The notes under the pieces: generated by a model
Seen by the model: the letters and a program-made list of their open reading frames with translations, nothing else
What the model was told of the DNA's origin: nothing
The model's database searches: none
Assembly (NCBI GenBank): GCA_036274675.1
Contig: DASUFE010000009.1
Coordinates: 1-8,904, forward strand
DNA: 8,904 nucleotides
Origin: DASUFE01 sp036274675
GTDB lineage: Bacteria; Pseudomonadota; Gammaproteobacteria; HTCC5015
Direction of reading: 5' to 3'
Program-made: the position numbers and the translations under genes
In this document: positions 1 through 6,543 of the stretch, piece after piece
Numbering within the stretch: the stretch's first letter is position 1
How the letters are laid out: each line of letters opens with the position of its first letter

Positions 1-1
1 C

Positions 2-703
2 AGCGGCGTCAGCGACGGCGAGTTCGGCCGGCAGTTCACGCCGGTTATCAGCGTGAGCGGCGAGCATATTACCGCCACGGATATCCGCCTCAACGGCCAG
101 GCCTTCGTGTCGGGCACGGCGGTGACGGCGGACGGGCAATACACCCTGACTGCCACGGCCTCGAACGCCGCCGGCAGCGACAGCAAGTCCGTATCCTTCG
201 TGGTCGATACGCTGGCTCCGGTTATCTCGATTAGCGGCGTGGCGGATGGCGGATTGGACAAACGCTTCGTGCCGATAGTCGCGGTAAGTGATCTCAATCT
301 GCTTTCAAGCGCTATCACGCTTAATGGGCAGCCTTTTGTGTCCGGCACGGCGGTCGGCGCGGATGGGCATTACATACTGGCTGTCAGCGCCCGCGACCGG
401 GCCGGCAATACCGGAACGCAAACGGTTTCATTCGAAGTTGACGCCACCCCGCCCGTAATTTCGATCGGCGGCGTGCAGGCCGGCGCGGTTGTCAACAAGG
501 CGGTTACCCCGGTGATAGATGTGACGGATGCCAATCCGGCGGGACGGAATATCACCTTGAACGGTCAAGCTTTCGCTTCCGGCACGGCAGTAGCGGCTGA
601 GGGCGAATACCAGTTACTGGTGACTGCAACGGATGGCGCCGGGAATAGCGCGCAGCGGAGTATCGGATTTACGATCGATCTGACGCCGCCGACGGTGGCC
701 ATA
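2..703 (+). repeat. Tandem coding repeats: three Ig-like units of ~231-237 bp
   Basis: Three in-frame units start at about nt 2 (the first may be cut by the window edge), 233 and 467. The same core segment recurs at 92 (AACGGCCAG), 323 (AATGGGCAG) and 560 (AACGGTCAA), giving periods of 231 and 237 bp. At protein level each reads LNGQ(A/P)F(V/A)SGTAV, then a G-Y-L strand, then the D-TPPVISI type linker. The copies differ at many bases, so the duplication is not recent. More copies probably lie to the left of the window. Confidence 0.85.
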
Positions 704-2464
704 CTCAGTCCGGATAACGGCGCGAGCATCGCTGAGCCGAGCGTTGATATTGTCGGCTATACGGAAGCCGGAGCTACCGTGTTCTTGAGCGGGCCGGGAG
801 CACAGGAAATCCCGGTGCTGGCGGATACTACCGGACGCTTTATATTCGCCAGTGTGGCGCTGGCGGGCGGCGAAAACCGGTTTAGTCTGCATTCCACGGA
901 CAGGGCCGGAAATACCGGGCCGGATACTCAGCTTACGGTGTTCGGCAGCGGCGCCGGGCATTCGATGCAATTGAACGGCGCGTTGATTAACGACATCCGT
1001 GTATTGATCTGGATGCCAGACAACGGTCCTGGCGAGCCCTCGGCGCTGGAACAACTGCTTGTCAGTACCCTTGGCGCTCACGGTATACGCTATTGGATCG
1101 TCAACGACGAACTGGAATTCCGCAAGGAACTCTACTCGCAGCTCTATACGGTTGTGTTCATCGGCGATTTGAAGGCTAAGCCGGTGAAGCTCAACAAGAA
1201 GCTGGTGGACGACCTGAAGACGAATATTGCCGGCGGTACCGGATTAGTGGTCGTTAAACCCGTCAGGGGCATCGGCGGCATCATCAACAGGATTCTCAAG
1301 AAGGTTATCGATTTGCGCCATATCGAACCTGGCTGCAAACCATCCGCCAACAGCTCGATCTGGGATGCGCTGGACCTGGATGCTGAATCGGGTTTCTTGC
1401 AATATGCGGACAGAAAATGGCAGAGCTTATTCGATTCTTGCGGCTTGATCATCGATCAATATGTCGACGGTAAAGCCATAATAGCCGGATTTAATCCGGC
1501 GGATCTCGAACAGCCGGCCGGCCAGGAATGGATATTGCGCATGTTGTCGACCGCTGTTGCCGACCGCATCCCGACGATCCCGGGCGCGGTTACCGGTGTG
1601 CGCTGGACCCTTGATAATGTGGAACCGCCATTGACCGTACGGCTTGCCCAGGAGGTCAGTGAGCCGATGCGGATCATGGGCGTTACCGGCGGGCGCATCA
1701 TCGACGACCGGAATGCCGAGTGGTTCAGGACCGTTACAACGCCTCAGAGTCTGTTCGACTCCCTGGTCAGGCTGCCCGAGCAAAAAGGATCGTACCCGGT
1801 CAGCACGGATGTGTTCGATGAAGCTGGCGGCGCAACGCCTGTTTTAAGCGCTGAACTCGATGTGAGGCTCGATGCCGATCTCGGAGACCTCGGCGCGGCC
1901 CTGATGAACACGTTACAGACGCTTAAGAAGGGCGACAAGAAGCATGACCGTAAACTGGATGATCTGATCAAGACCGCGCGGGACGTTGTCGAATTGAATG
2001 TGGATACCAGGCAGGAAGCCGAGTGGGCGATTTCCAGACTGATTAATGTCTACAAAACCGTCGAAACGGATTGGCAATTACCGGATGCACTGCGGCAGAT
2101 TGCCGGATTGATAAAAGCGTATGAGATTGTCTGGTACAGGCTGGCGTACGGCGCAAATACCGCGCCCTCCATAACCCTGCTGGAACCGGCGAGGGACATT
2201 CATAATGCGGCTAATATCTGGATTCGCTGGAGTGATTTTGATCGGGACAGCCGGGCGCGCATCAGTCTGTTTTACGATACCGATAATCGGGGTGGCGATG
2301 GCAAGTTGATTGCCGCCAATATCGAGGAGGAGCCCGAGGGGGAGAAGGACCGTTACAAATGGAATATCGCCGGGCTGGCGCCCGGAACGTATTACGTTTA
2401 CGCGGTCATCAGCGATGAGACTTCATCCGCGATAGCTTATGCGCCCGGCACGGTAACCAAATAG
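2..2464 (+). CDS. Large extracellular-type Ig-like repeat protein with internal alpha/beta (ThuA/GATase-like) domain, 5' end missing
   Basis: The reading frame is open from base 2, so the true start lies left of the window; the GTG at 53 is only an internal Val codon. The frame ends at TAG 2462-2464. Visible order: three Ig-like repeats of about 77-79 residues (nt 2-703), each with a core like LNGQ-F-SGTAV and ending near the D-TPPV-SI linker; a fourth divergent Ig-like unit with DRAGNTG (nt 704-950); an alpha/beta region (about nt 990-1610) starting IRVLIWMPDNG and containing VVFIGDL, GTGLVVVKPVRG and DGKAIIAGF, resembling the ThuA/glutamine-amidotransferase-like fold; a short beta region (to about 1850); a charged helical stretch (about 1865-2150); and a C-terminal beta domain (2162-2461) with IRWSDFD and ISLFYDTDN. 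The Ig repeats suggest secretion or surface display, but no signal peptide, anchor or RTX nonapeptides are visible. No catalytic residues can be assigned. Function is unknown; adhesion or scaffold roles are inference. Confidence 0.85.
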   Translation, partial: SGVSDGEFGRQFTPVISVSGEHITATDIRLNGQAFVSGTAVTADGQYTLTATASNAAGSDSKSVSFVVDTLAPVISISGVADGGLDKRFVPIVAVSDLNLLSSAITLNGQPFVSGTAVGADGHYILAVSARDRAGNTGTQTVSFEVDATPPVISIGGVQAGAVVNKAVTPVIDVTDANPAGRNITLNGQAFASGTAVAAEGEYQLLVTATDGAGNSAQRSIGFTIDLTPPTVAILSPDNGASIAEPSVDIVGYTEAGATVFLSGPGAQEIPVLADTTGRFIFASVALAGGENRFSLHSTDRAGNTGPDTQLTVFGSGAGHSMQLNGALINDIRVLIWMPDNGPGEPSALEQLLVSTLGAHGIRYWIVNDELEFRKELYSQLYTVVFIGDLKAKPVKLNKKLVDDLKTNIAGGTGLVVVKPVRGIGGIINRILKKVIDLRHIEPGCKPSANSSIWDALDLDAESGFLQYADRKWQSLFDSCGLIIDQYVDGKAIIAGFNPADLEQPAGQEWILRMLSTAVADRIPTIPGAVTGVRWTLDNVEPPLTVRLAQEVSEPMRIMGVTGGRIIDDRNAEWFRTVTTPQSLFDSLVRLPEQKGSYPVSTDVFDEAGGATPVLSAELDVRLDADLGDLGAALMNTLQTLKKGDKKHDRKLDDLIKTARDVVELNVDTRQEAEWAISRLINVYKTVETDWQLPDALRQIAGLIKAYEIVWYRLAYGANTAPSITLLEPARDIHNAANIWIRWSDFDRDSRARISLFYDTDNRGGDGKLIAANIEEEPEGEKDRYKWNIAGLAPGTYYVYAVISDETSSAIAYAPGTVTK

Positions 2465-2478
2465 CGGTGGAGGGATGA

Positions 2479-3198
2479 TTATCCGGAATTTGCCTGGATA
2501 AACCCGCCGCGTTTCAGCCATTCGCCGTACAAAACGTCCGCCACGCGTTGCGCGTTGCGGATGCGCGCCTCCAGGTTTTCGTTCATCTGCTCCCGGCTCT
2601 GGATGCTGAGCGTCGGTTCGCTGATCTGGTCGGCATAAATATTCGCCCATTCGCTCACCATGGCGGCCTCCATTTCGACATGGCATTGCAGCGCGAGAAT
2701 GTTGTCCTTGACCCAGGCCTGGTTGGCGCAGAAAGCGCTGCGCAAGAGGGGCGTAACGCCGGCCGGCAGGGCAAAAGTCTCGCCGTGCCAGTGATACAGT
2801 TCGAGTGGAAACTCGAGCCCGCCCAACCAGGCTTCACTTTCGTCGCTCGCGATCCGGTCGACCTTATGCCAGCCGATTTCCCGTACCGGGTTGAAGGTCA
2901 CCTCCGCCCCCAGAGCCTTGCTGATCAGCTGCCCGCCCAGACAGTGGCCGAGTACGGGCATGCGGGCGCTGACCGCCATCCGGATCAGCTTTAATTCGTC
3001 CAGTATCCACTGGTCCGGATCGTTCACGCTCATGGGGCCGCCCATAAAAACGAGGGCGCTTGCGTCCTGCAAGTCCGGCACCGGCTTTCCCTGGTCGATG
3101 GCCACTAGCTTATAGGGGAGTTTGCGCCGCTCCAGCACTCGGGCAAAGTAGCCTGGTCCTTCGCATTCTATATGGCGGAATACCAGAATCGGTTTCAT
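2479..3198 (-). CDS. Class I glutamine amidotransferase (GMP-synthase-type GATase domain protein)
   Basis: This 239-residue protein is a stand-alone class I (triad) glutamine amidotransferase, a family that hydrolyses glutamine to supply ammonia or acts on related gamma-glutamyl amides. The nucleophile elbow is GHCLGGQ with Cys86, the catalytic His/Glu pair is in QCHVEME (His173, Glu175), and the oxyanion-side motif is FMGGPMSV near residues 51-58. A WHGE motif follows at about residues 137-140. The length matches single-domain members annotated as GMP-synthase-like; no synthetase domain is fused and no obvious partner is adjacent, so the acceptor substrate cannot be named. The ATG at 3198 fits the usual short N-terminus (MKPILVFRHIE), though no good Shine-Dalgarno precedes it. 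It converges with the Ig-repeat gene (14 nt gap) and diverges from the protease gene. It is predicted cytoplasmic. Confidence 0.88.
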   Translation of the reverse strand: MKPILVFRHIECEGPGYFARVLERRKLPYKLVAIDQGKPVPDLQDASALVFMGGPMSVNDPDQWILDELKLIRMAVSARMPVLGHCLGGQLISKALGAEVTFNPVREIGWHKVDRIASDESEAWLGGLEFPLELYHWHGETFALPAGVTPLLRSAFCANQAWVKDNILALQCHVEMEAAMVSEWANIYADQISEPTLSIQSREQMNENLEARIRNAQRVADVLYGEWLKRGGFIQANSG

Positions 3199-3231
3199 AA
3201 TTGCAGCATGCAGTTTAAGGAAAGAAAGCGC

Positions 3232-3260
3232 ATATTAATGTTTCCCCGGCTCGCTGTCAT
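3232..3260 (-). promoter_or_regulatory. Possible sigma70 promoter for the glutamine amidotransferase gene
   Basis: Read on the minus strand, ATGACA (3260-3255, 5/6 to TTGACA) is followed by a 17-nt spacer and TAATAT (3237-3232, 4/6 to TATAAT). Transcription would start near 3225, giving a leader of about 27 nt before the ATG at 3198. The site lies in the first codons of the divergent protease gene. It is a prediction from motif match and position only. Confidence 0.35.
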
Positions 3261-3897
3261 GGCGTTGATTTTTGTTTTTCCGCCACTGGCCTGCCCGGCG
3301 GGCGCGCACGATGCGCGCATTGAAGTCGCAGGCCTGCTGGGCGACAAGGCGGTGCTGGTTATCGACGGCAAGCAGAAAATTCTGCGGACGGGCGAGGCAA
3401 CGCCTGAAGGCGTCAAATTAATCGCGGTGGAGGCGGAGGGCGTTACTCTGGAAATCGACGGCGCGCGCGATTATTACCCGCTCGGCGAGGCGGGGATAGG
3501 CACCAACTTTGACGTCAGCGCAAACACGGTCGAGCGGGTATACAGAGACTCCAGCGGCATGTTCCGCGCCGCGGGCAGCATCAACGGTTATCCGGTGAAC
3601 TTCCTGGTCGACACCGGAGCCAGCATCGTCGCCATGAATTCAGTGCAGGCAAAGCGTCTTGGCATCCACTATTTGCTGGATGGCGTTGCAACCGTCGTTT
3701 CCACCGCATCGGGCAAGGTGCCGGCCTACAACGTCCGGCTCGATAACGTCGCAGTCGGGCGCATCAAACTGACCGGCATCGAGGCAGTGGTGATCGAAGG
3801 CAGCCATCCCGAGGAGGTGCTGCTCGGGATGTCATTCCTGGGGCGCCTCAATGTCAAAAACGAAAACGAAGTGATGATGCTCGAAACCAAATTCTGA
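3238..3897 (+). CDS. Periplasmic retropepsin-like aspartic protease with GspC-like N-terminal domain (TIGR02281-type)
   Basis: From ATG 3238 the protein has 219 residues. It begins MFPRL followed by a hydrophobic core and an AGA-HD signal peptidase I site (cleavage about residue 23), so export to the periplasm is expected. An upstream in-frame ATG at 3172 would extend into the divergent gene and bury the signal peptide, and AAGGAAAG (3217-3224) precedes 3238, which supports the shorter start. Mature residues 25-85 (VLVIDGKQK..GEATPEGVKL..LEIDG) resemble the HR/PDZ-linked domain of type II secretion protein GspC. The C-terminal half is a single retropepsin fold: FLVDTGAS with catalytic Asp125, a hydrophobic-G flap region, and the closing VLLGMSFLGRLNV motif. 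Such enzymes carry one Asp per chain and must dimerise. This architecture is known in betaproteobacteria; the substrate is unknown. It is convergent with maf. Confidence 0.88.
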   Translation: MFPRLAVMALIFVFPPLACPAGAHDARIEVAGLLGDKAVLVIDGKQKILRTGEATPEGVKLIAVEAEGVTLEIDGARDYYPLGEAGIGTNFDVSANTVERVYRDSSGMFRAAGSINGYPVNFLVDTGASIVAMNSVQAKRLGIHYLLDGVATVVSTASGKVPAYNVRLDNVAVGRIKLTGIEAVVIEGSHPEEVLLGMSFLGRLNVKNENEVMMLETKF

Positions 3898-3973
3898 TTC
3901 CGCCGTACGTCCAGTGGTGTTCCAATTTAACTCCGCCATCCCCGTGCTTTCGGCGGTCAATCATGAGATTGGG

Positions 3974-4561
3974 TCAGAGGGGAAGCCGGATGCCGGCGTT
4001 GTGCAGCATCGTGGTGAGGCGTATCAGCGGCAGGCCGATCAGCGAAGAGGGATCCTCGCCGCGCATGTATTCGAAGAGGCAGATGCCAAGGCTTTCCGCC
4101 TTGAAACTTCCGGCGCAATCGAAAGGCAGTTCGCTGTCGACATAGCGCTCGATCTGTCCGGAGGTCAGAGCGCGGAATTTCACTTCGTACAGCACATCGT
4201 CCAGCTGAGTCTTGCCGTTTCCAACATCCAGCAGGCAAAGGCCCGTGTGAAAGATGACGCTGTTGCCGCTGCATTTTTGCAGTTGCGCTATCGCATTTGG
4301 CCGGTTACCGGGTTTGCCGAGGATTTCTCCGTTCAGAACGGCCGCCTGGTCCGAACCGATGATCAATCCCTGTTGCTGGTTCGAAGCCACCGCACGCGCC
4401 TTGCTTTCGGACAGGCGCAGCACCAGCATGTGCGGTGTTTCACCGGGAAGCGGAGTTTCGTCGATTTTGGGTGAGGCGACGCTGAAGGGCAGCTTCAGCC
4501 GTTCCAGCAACTGGCGGCGATAAGGTGAAGTGGAGGCAAGTATCAATGGTCTTGAATTCAT
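3974..4561 (-). CDS. yceF: Maf-family nucleotide pyrophosphatase, YceF type (7-methyl-GTP pyrophosphatase)
   Basis: This 195-residue protein is a full-length Maf/HAM1-like house-cleaning enzyme that hydrolyses non-canonical nucleoside triphosphates to monophosphates and pyrophosphate; the YceF subgroup prefers 7-methyl-GTP. The N-terminal phosphate-binding motif is LASTSPYRRQLLERL (residues 8-22). The catalytic region is IIGSDQ with Asp71, followed by GEILGKPG, then FHTGLCLLD (about 104-112), DCAGSFK.ESLGI and IGLPL. STSPYRR with GSDQ is typical of YceF rather than of the dTTP/UTP-specific paralogue. The start at ATG 4561 gives the expected N-terminus (MNSRPLILAS), but no Shine-Dalgarno is visible because a repeat element begins three bases upstream. 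It lies downstream of pycAB on the same strand, separated by 109 nt, so it may be read through or served by its own promoter. Confidence 0.92.
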   Translation of the reverse strand: MNSRPLILASTSPYRRQLLERLKLPFSVASPKIDETPLPGETPHMLVLRLSESKARAVASNQQQGLIIGSDQAAVLNGEILGKPGNRPNAIAQLQKCSGNSVIFHTGLCLLDVGNGKTQLDDVLYEVKFRALTSGQIERYVDSELPFDCAGSFKAESLGICLFEYMRGEDPSSLIGLPLIRLTTMLHNAGIRLPL

Positions 4562-4564
4562 TCA

Positions 4565-4663
4565 AACCACAGAGAGCATGGAGACCGCCGGGGATTGTAC
4601 GTTAAGAGAGAGTCTGTCTTGACGGACCGGCTGTTCTCCGTGCGCTCAGTGTTCTCCGTGGTT
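4565..4663. repeat. Intergenic repeat element with imperfect terminal inverted repeats and CACGGAGAACA subrepeats
   Basis: The 109-nt gap between pycB and maf is almost filled by this element. Its ends are inverted copies: 4565-4578 (AACCACAGAGAGCA) matches the reverse complement of 4650-4663 (AACCACGGAGAACA) at 12 of 14 bases. On the right side TGTTCTCCGTG occurs twice exactly, at 4632-4642 and 4650-4660, with an 18-bp period, and a related inverted copy sits at 4568-4578 (9/11). The motif resembles the CACGGAGAACACGGAG type of intergenic repeat that I recall from many environmental proteobacterial genomes; that link is from memory. No target-site duplication is evident, and no protein is encoded in it. 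Confidence 0.65.
4594..4622 (-). promoter_or_regulatory. Possible promoter for maf/yceF inside the repeat element
   Basis: On the minus strand TACAAT (4599-4594, 5/6 to TATAAT) lies 17 nt downstream of TCAAGA (4622-4617, only 3/6 to TTGACA). Start of transcription would be near 4587, leaving a leader of about 26 nt. The -35 match is weak, so this is a tentative call. Confidence 0.28.
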
Positions 4664-4670
4664 GGATTTG

Positions 4671-6527
4671 TTATTCGATTTCAACGAGCGTCTCGTCGGG
4701 ATTGACGAGGTCGCCTTTCTGCACGTTGATGCGTTTCACCGTACCGGCGACCGGCGCGTGAATCTCGGTTTCCATCTTCATCGCTTCCGCTACCAGCACG
4801 GGATCGCCCGCCTTGACCGCATCTCCCGACTTGACCAGCACGTCAATGATGGTGCCTGGCATGGTGGTCGTGATGTCGCCGGGCTTGTTGGCGCGCCGCC
4901 GTTTGGATTCCTTGTCGCCCGCTTCCTGTGTCGCGGCCTTGGAGCCGTCCGGATTGATCACCTTGGTGACCTCGAGCAGTATTTCCTCCGGCACGCCGTC
5001 GACCGTGACATAGAACGGTCGCTTGCGCATGCTCTTATGGCCGGTGCCGTCGACTCGCATCTGGTAGGTCTCGCCGTGCAGCGTGACTTCGAACTCGACC
5101 GGTATCGGGTTGTTGCCGCCGGCCGAGGCGGCGTTGACCGGCTCCAGCGGTTCGGGCACCAGCATGCCATCGCGGCGCTGCTGCAGGAATTCACGCCCGA
5201 TTTCCGGGAACATTGCGTAGATCAGCACATCTTCCTCGGATTCCGCCAGGCTGTGAATTTCGAAAGCCAGCTTGTCCAGCTCATTGGGTATCAGGTCGGC
5301 CGGGCGCACGTCGATAGCTTCTTCCTGGCCGATGGCCTGCAGTTTCAGGGCTTTGTTGATCGTGCCCTGGGTCTTGCCGTATTTGCCTTGCAGATAGAGT
5401 TTCACCTCGTTGGTGATCGTCTGGTAACGCTTGCCGGTGAGCACGTTCATCACCGCCTGCGTGCCGACGATCTGCGAAGTCGGAGTCACCAGCGGCGGGT
5501 AGCCGAGATCCTGGCGTACGCGTGGAATTTCGCTCAGCACCGCGTTCATCTTGTTGAGCGCATTCTGCTGTTTCAACTGGTTGCTCAGGTTCGAAATCAT
5601 GCCGCCGGGAACCTGGTTGACCTGAACCCGGGTGTCCAGGCAGGTGAATTCGCTTTCGAACTGGTGGTATTTCTTGCGGATCTGGTGAAAGTAGAACCCG
5701 ATTTCCTGCAGCAGCTCGAGGTCGAGACCGGTATCGTACTCGGTGCCTTTGAGCGCGGCGACCATGCTTTCGGTCGGCGGGTGGCTGGTGCCGCCGGCGA
5801 AGGCCGAAATCGCGGTATCGATATGGCGGCAGCCGTTCTCGATAGCCTTGAGCTGGCACATCTCGGCGAGGCCCGCGGTCGCATGCGAATGCAGGAACAC
5901 CGGTACTTTCAGGGATGAGCTAAGGCCTTTCACCAGTTCCGCCGTGGCCGCGGGCGTCAGCAGGCCGGCCATATCCTTGATGGCGATGCTGTCGCAGCCC
6001 ATCGCTTCCATTTCCCTGGCCATGGTGACGAACTGCTGAATCGTATGCACCGGGCTGGTGGTATAGCAGATGGTGCCCTGCGCGTGCTTGCGCACCGCCT
6101 TGACCGCCGTGATCGCGGTTTTCAGGTTGCGCACGTCGTTCATTGCGTCGAAGACGCGGAATACGTCGATGCCGTTTTCAGCAGCCAGTTCGATGAAGCG
6201 CGTGACTACATCATCCGCATAATGGCGGTAACCGAGCAGGTTTTGTCCGCGTAACAGCATCTGCAGGCGAGTATTGGGCAGCGCCTCGCGCAGCTTGCGC
6301 AGACGATCCCACGGATCTTCCTTCAAAAAGCGCAGGCAGGCATCGAAGGTCGCGCCGCCCCAGCACTCCAGCGACCAGTAGCCCACCTGGTCGAGCTTCT
6401 TGCAGATCGGCAGCATATCCTCGGTGCGCATGCGCGTGGCGATCAGGCTCTGGTGCGCATCGCGCAGGATGGTATCCGTGATATGCACGCGGGATGAGGA
6501 AGCCTTGCTGGTTTTCTTTTCTGCCAT
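4671..6527 (-). CDS. pycB: Pyruvate carboxylase subunit B (carboxyltransferase and biotin carrier; OadA-like)
   Basis: The 618-residue protein transfers CO2 from carboxybiotin to pyruvate, giving oxaloacetate for anaplerosis. The N-terminal carboxyltransferase TIM barrel (about residues 15-275) shows ITDTILRDAHQSL with metal ligand Asp23, AIKDMAG with the carbamylated-type Lys184, and LHSHATAG with metal ligands His213 and His215. A conserved carboxylase domain follows (about 280-465), and the C-terminal biotinyl domain carries EAMKMETE with biotinylated Lys584. Length matches OadA/PycB proteins of about 600 residues. The start is taken at ATG 6527 (MAEKKTSK), 16 nt after the pycA stop; an ATG at 6566 would overlap pycA. 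The close spacing suggests translational coupling. OadA of the sodium pump is homologous, but no membrane beta or gamma subunit is present and a biotin carboxylase is adjacent, so pyruvate carboxylase is preferred. Confidence 0.93.
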   Translation of the reverse strand: MAEKKTSKASSSRVHITDTILRDAHQSLIATRMRTEDMLPICKKLDQVGYWSLECWGGATFDACLRFLKEDPWDRLRKLREALPNTRLQMLLRGQNLLGYRHYADDVVTRFIELAAENGIDVFRVFDAMNDVRNLKTAITAVKAVRKHAQGTICYTTSPVHTIQQFVTMAREMEAMGCDSIAIKDMAGLLTPAATAELVKGLSSSLKVPVFLHSHATAGLAEMCQLKAIENGCRHIDTAISAFAGGTSHPPTESMVAALKGTEYDTGLDLELLQEIGFYFHQIRKKYHQFESEFTCLDTRVQVNQVPGGMISNLSNQLKQQNALNKMNAVLSEIPRVRQDLGYPPLVTPTSQIVGTQAVMNVLTGKRYQTITNEVKLYLQGKYGKTQGTINKALKLQAIGQEEAIDVRPADLIPNELDKLAFEIHSLAESEEDVLIYAMFPEIGREFLQQRRDGMLVPEPLEPVNAASAGGNNPIPVEFEVTLHGETYQMRVDGTGHKSMRKRPFYVTVDGVPEEILLEVTKVINPDGSKAATQEAGDKESKRRRANKPGDITTTMPGTIIDVLVKSGDAVKAGDPVLVAEAMKMETEIHAPVAGTVKRINVQKGDLVNPDETLVEIE

Positions 6528-6543
6528 AATTACTTCGCCGGTG

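Noticed and set aside
3172..3237. Upstream in-frame ATGs (3172, 3208) for the aspartic protease
   Set aside because: They would put a charged segment before the signal peptide and the first overlaps the amidotransferase start; ATG 3238 gives a standard signal sequence.
3289..3306. Possible lipoprotein cysteine in the protease leader (PPLAC)
   Set aside because: The residue at -3 is Pro rather than Leu-like, and a clear AGA signal peptidase I site follows, so a soluble periplasmic form is more likely.
3933..3956. Hairpin CCGCC...GGCGG between the convergent protease and maf genes
   Set aside because: The stem is only 5 bp with a 14-base loop and there is no T-run on either strand, so it cannot be called a terminator.
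3914..4474. Plus-strand open frame of 186 codons opposite maf
   Set aside because: The minus strand encodes a complete Maf protein with all family motifs, so this is a shadow frame.
4662..5918. Long plus-strand open frame (418 codons) opposite pycB
   Set aside because: It is the antisense shadow of the well-supported pycB gene; its composition is dominated by reverse-complemented common codons and it shows no recognisable domain.
4671..6527. Oxaloacetate decarboxylase alpha subunit (Na+ pump) as the identity of pycB
   Set aside because: No membrane beta (OadB) or small gamma subunit is encoded nearby, and a biotin carboxylase gene sits 16 nt upstream, which fits two-subunit pyruvate carboxylase.
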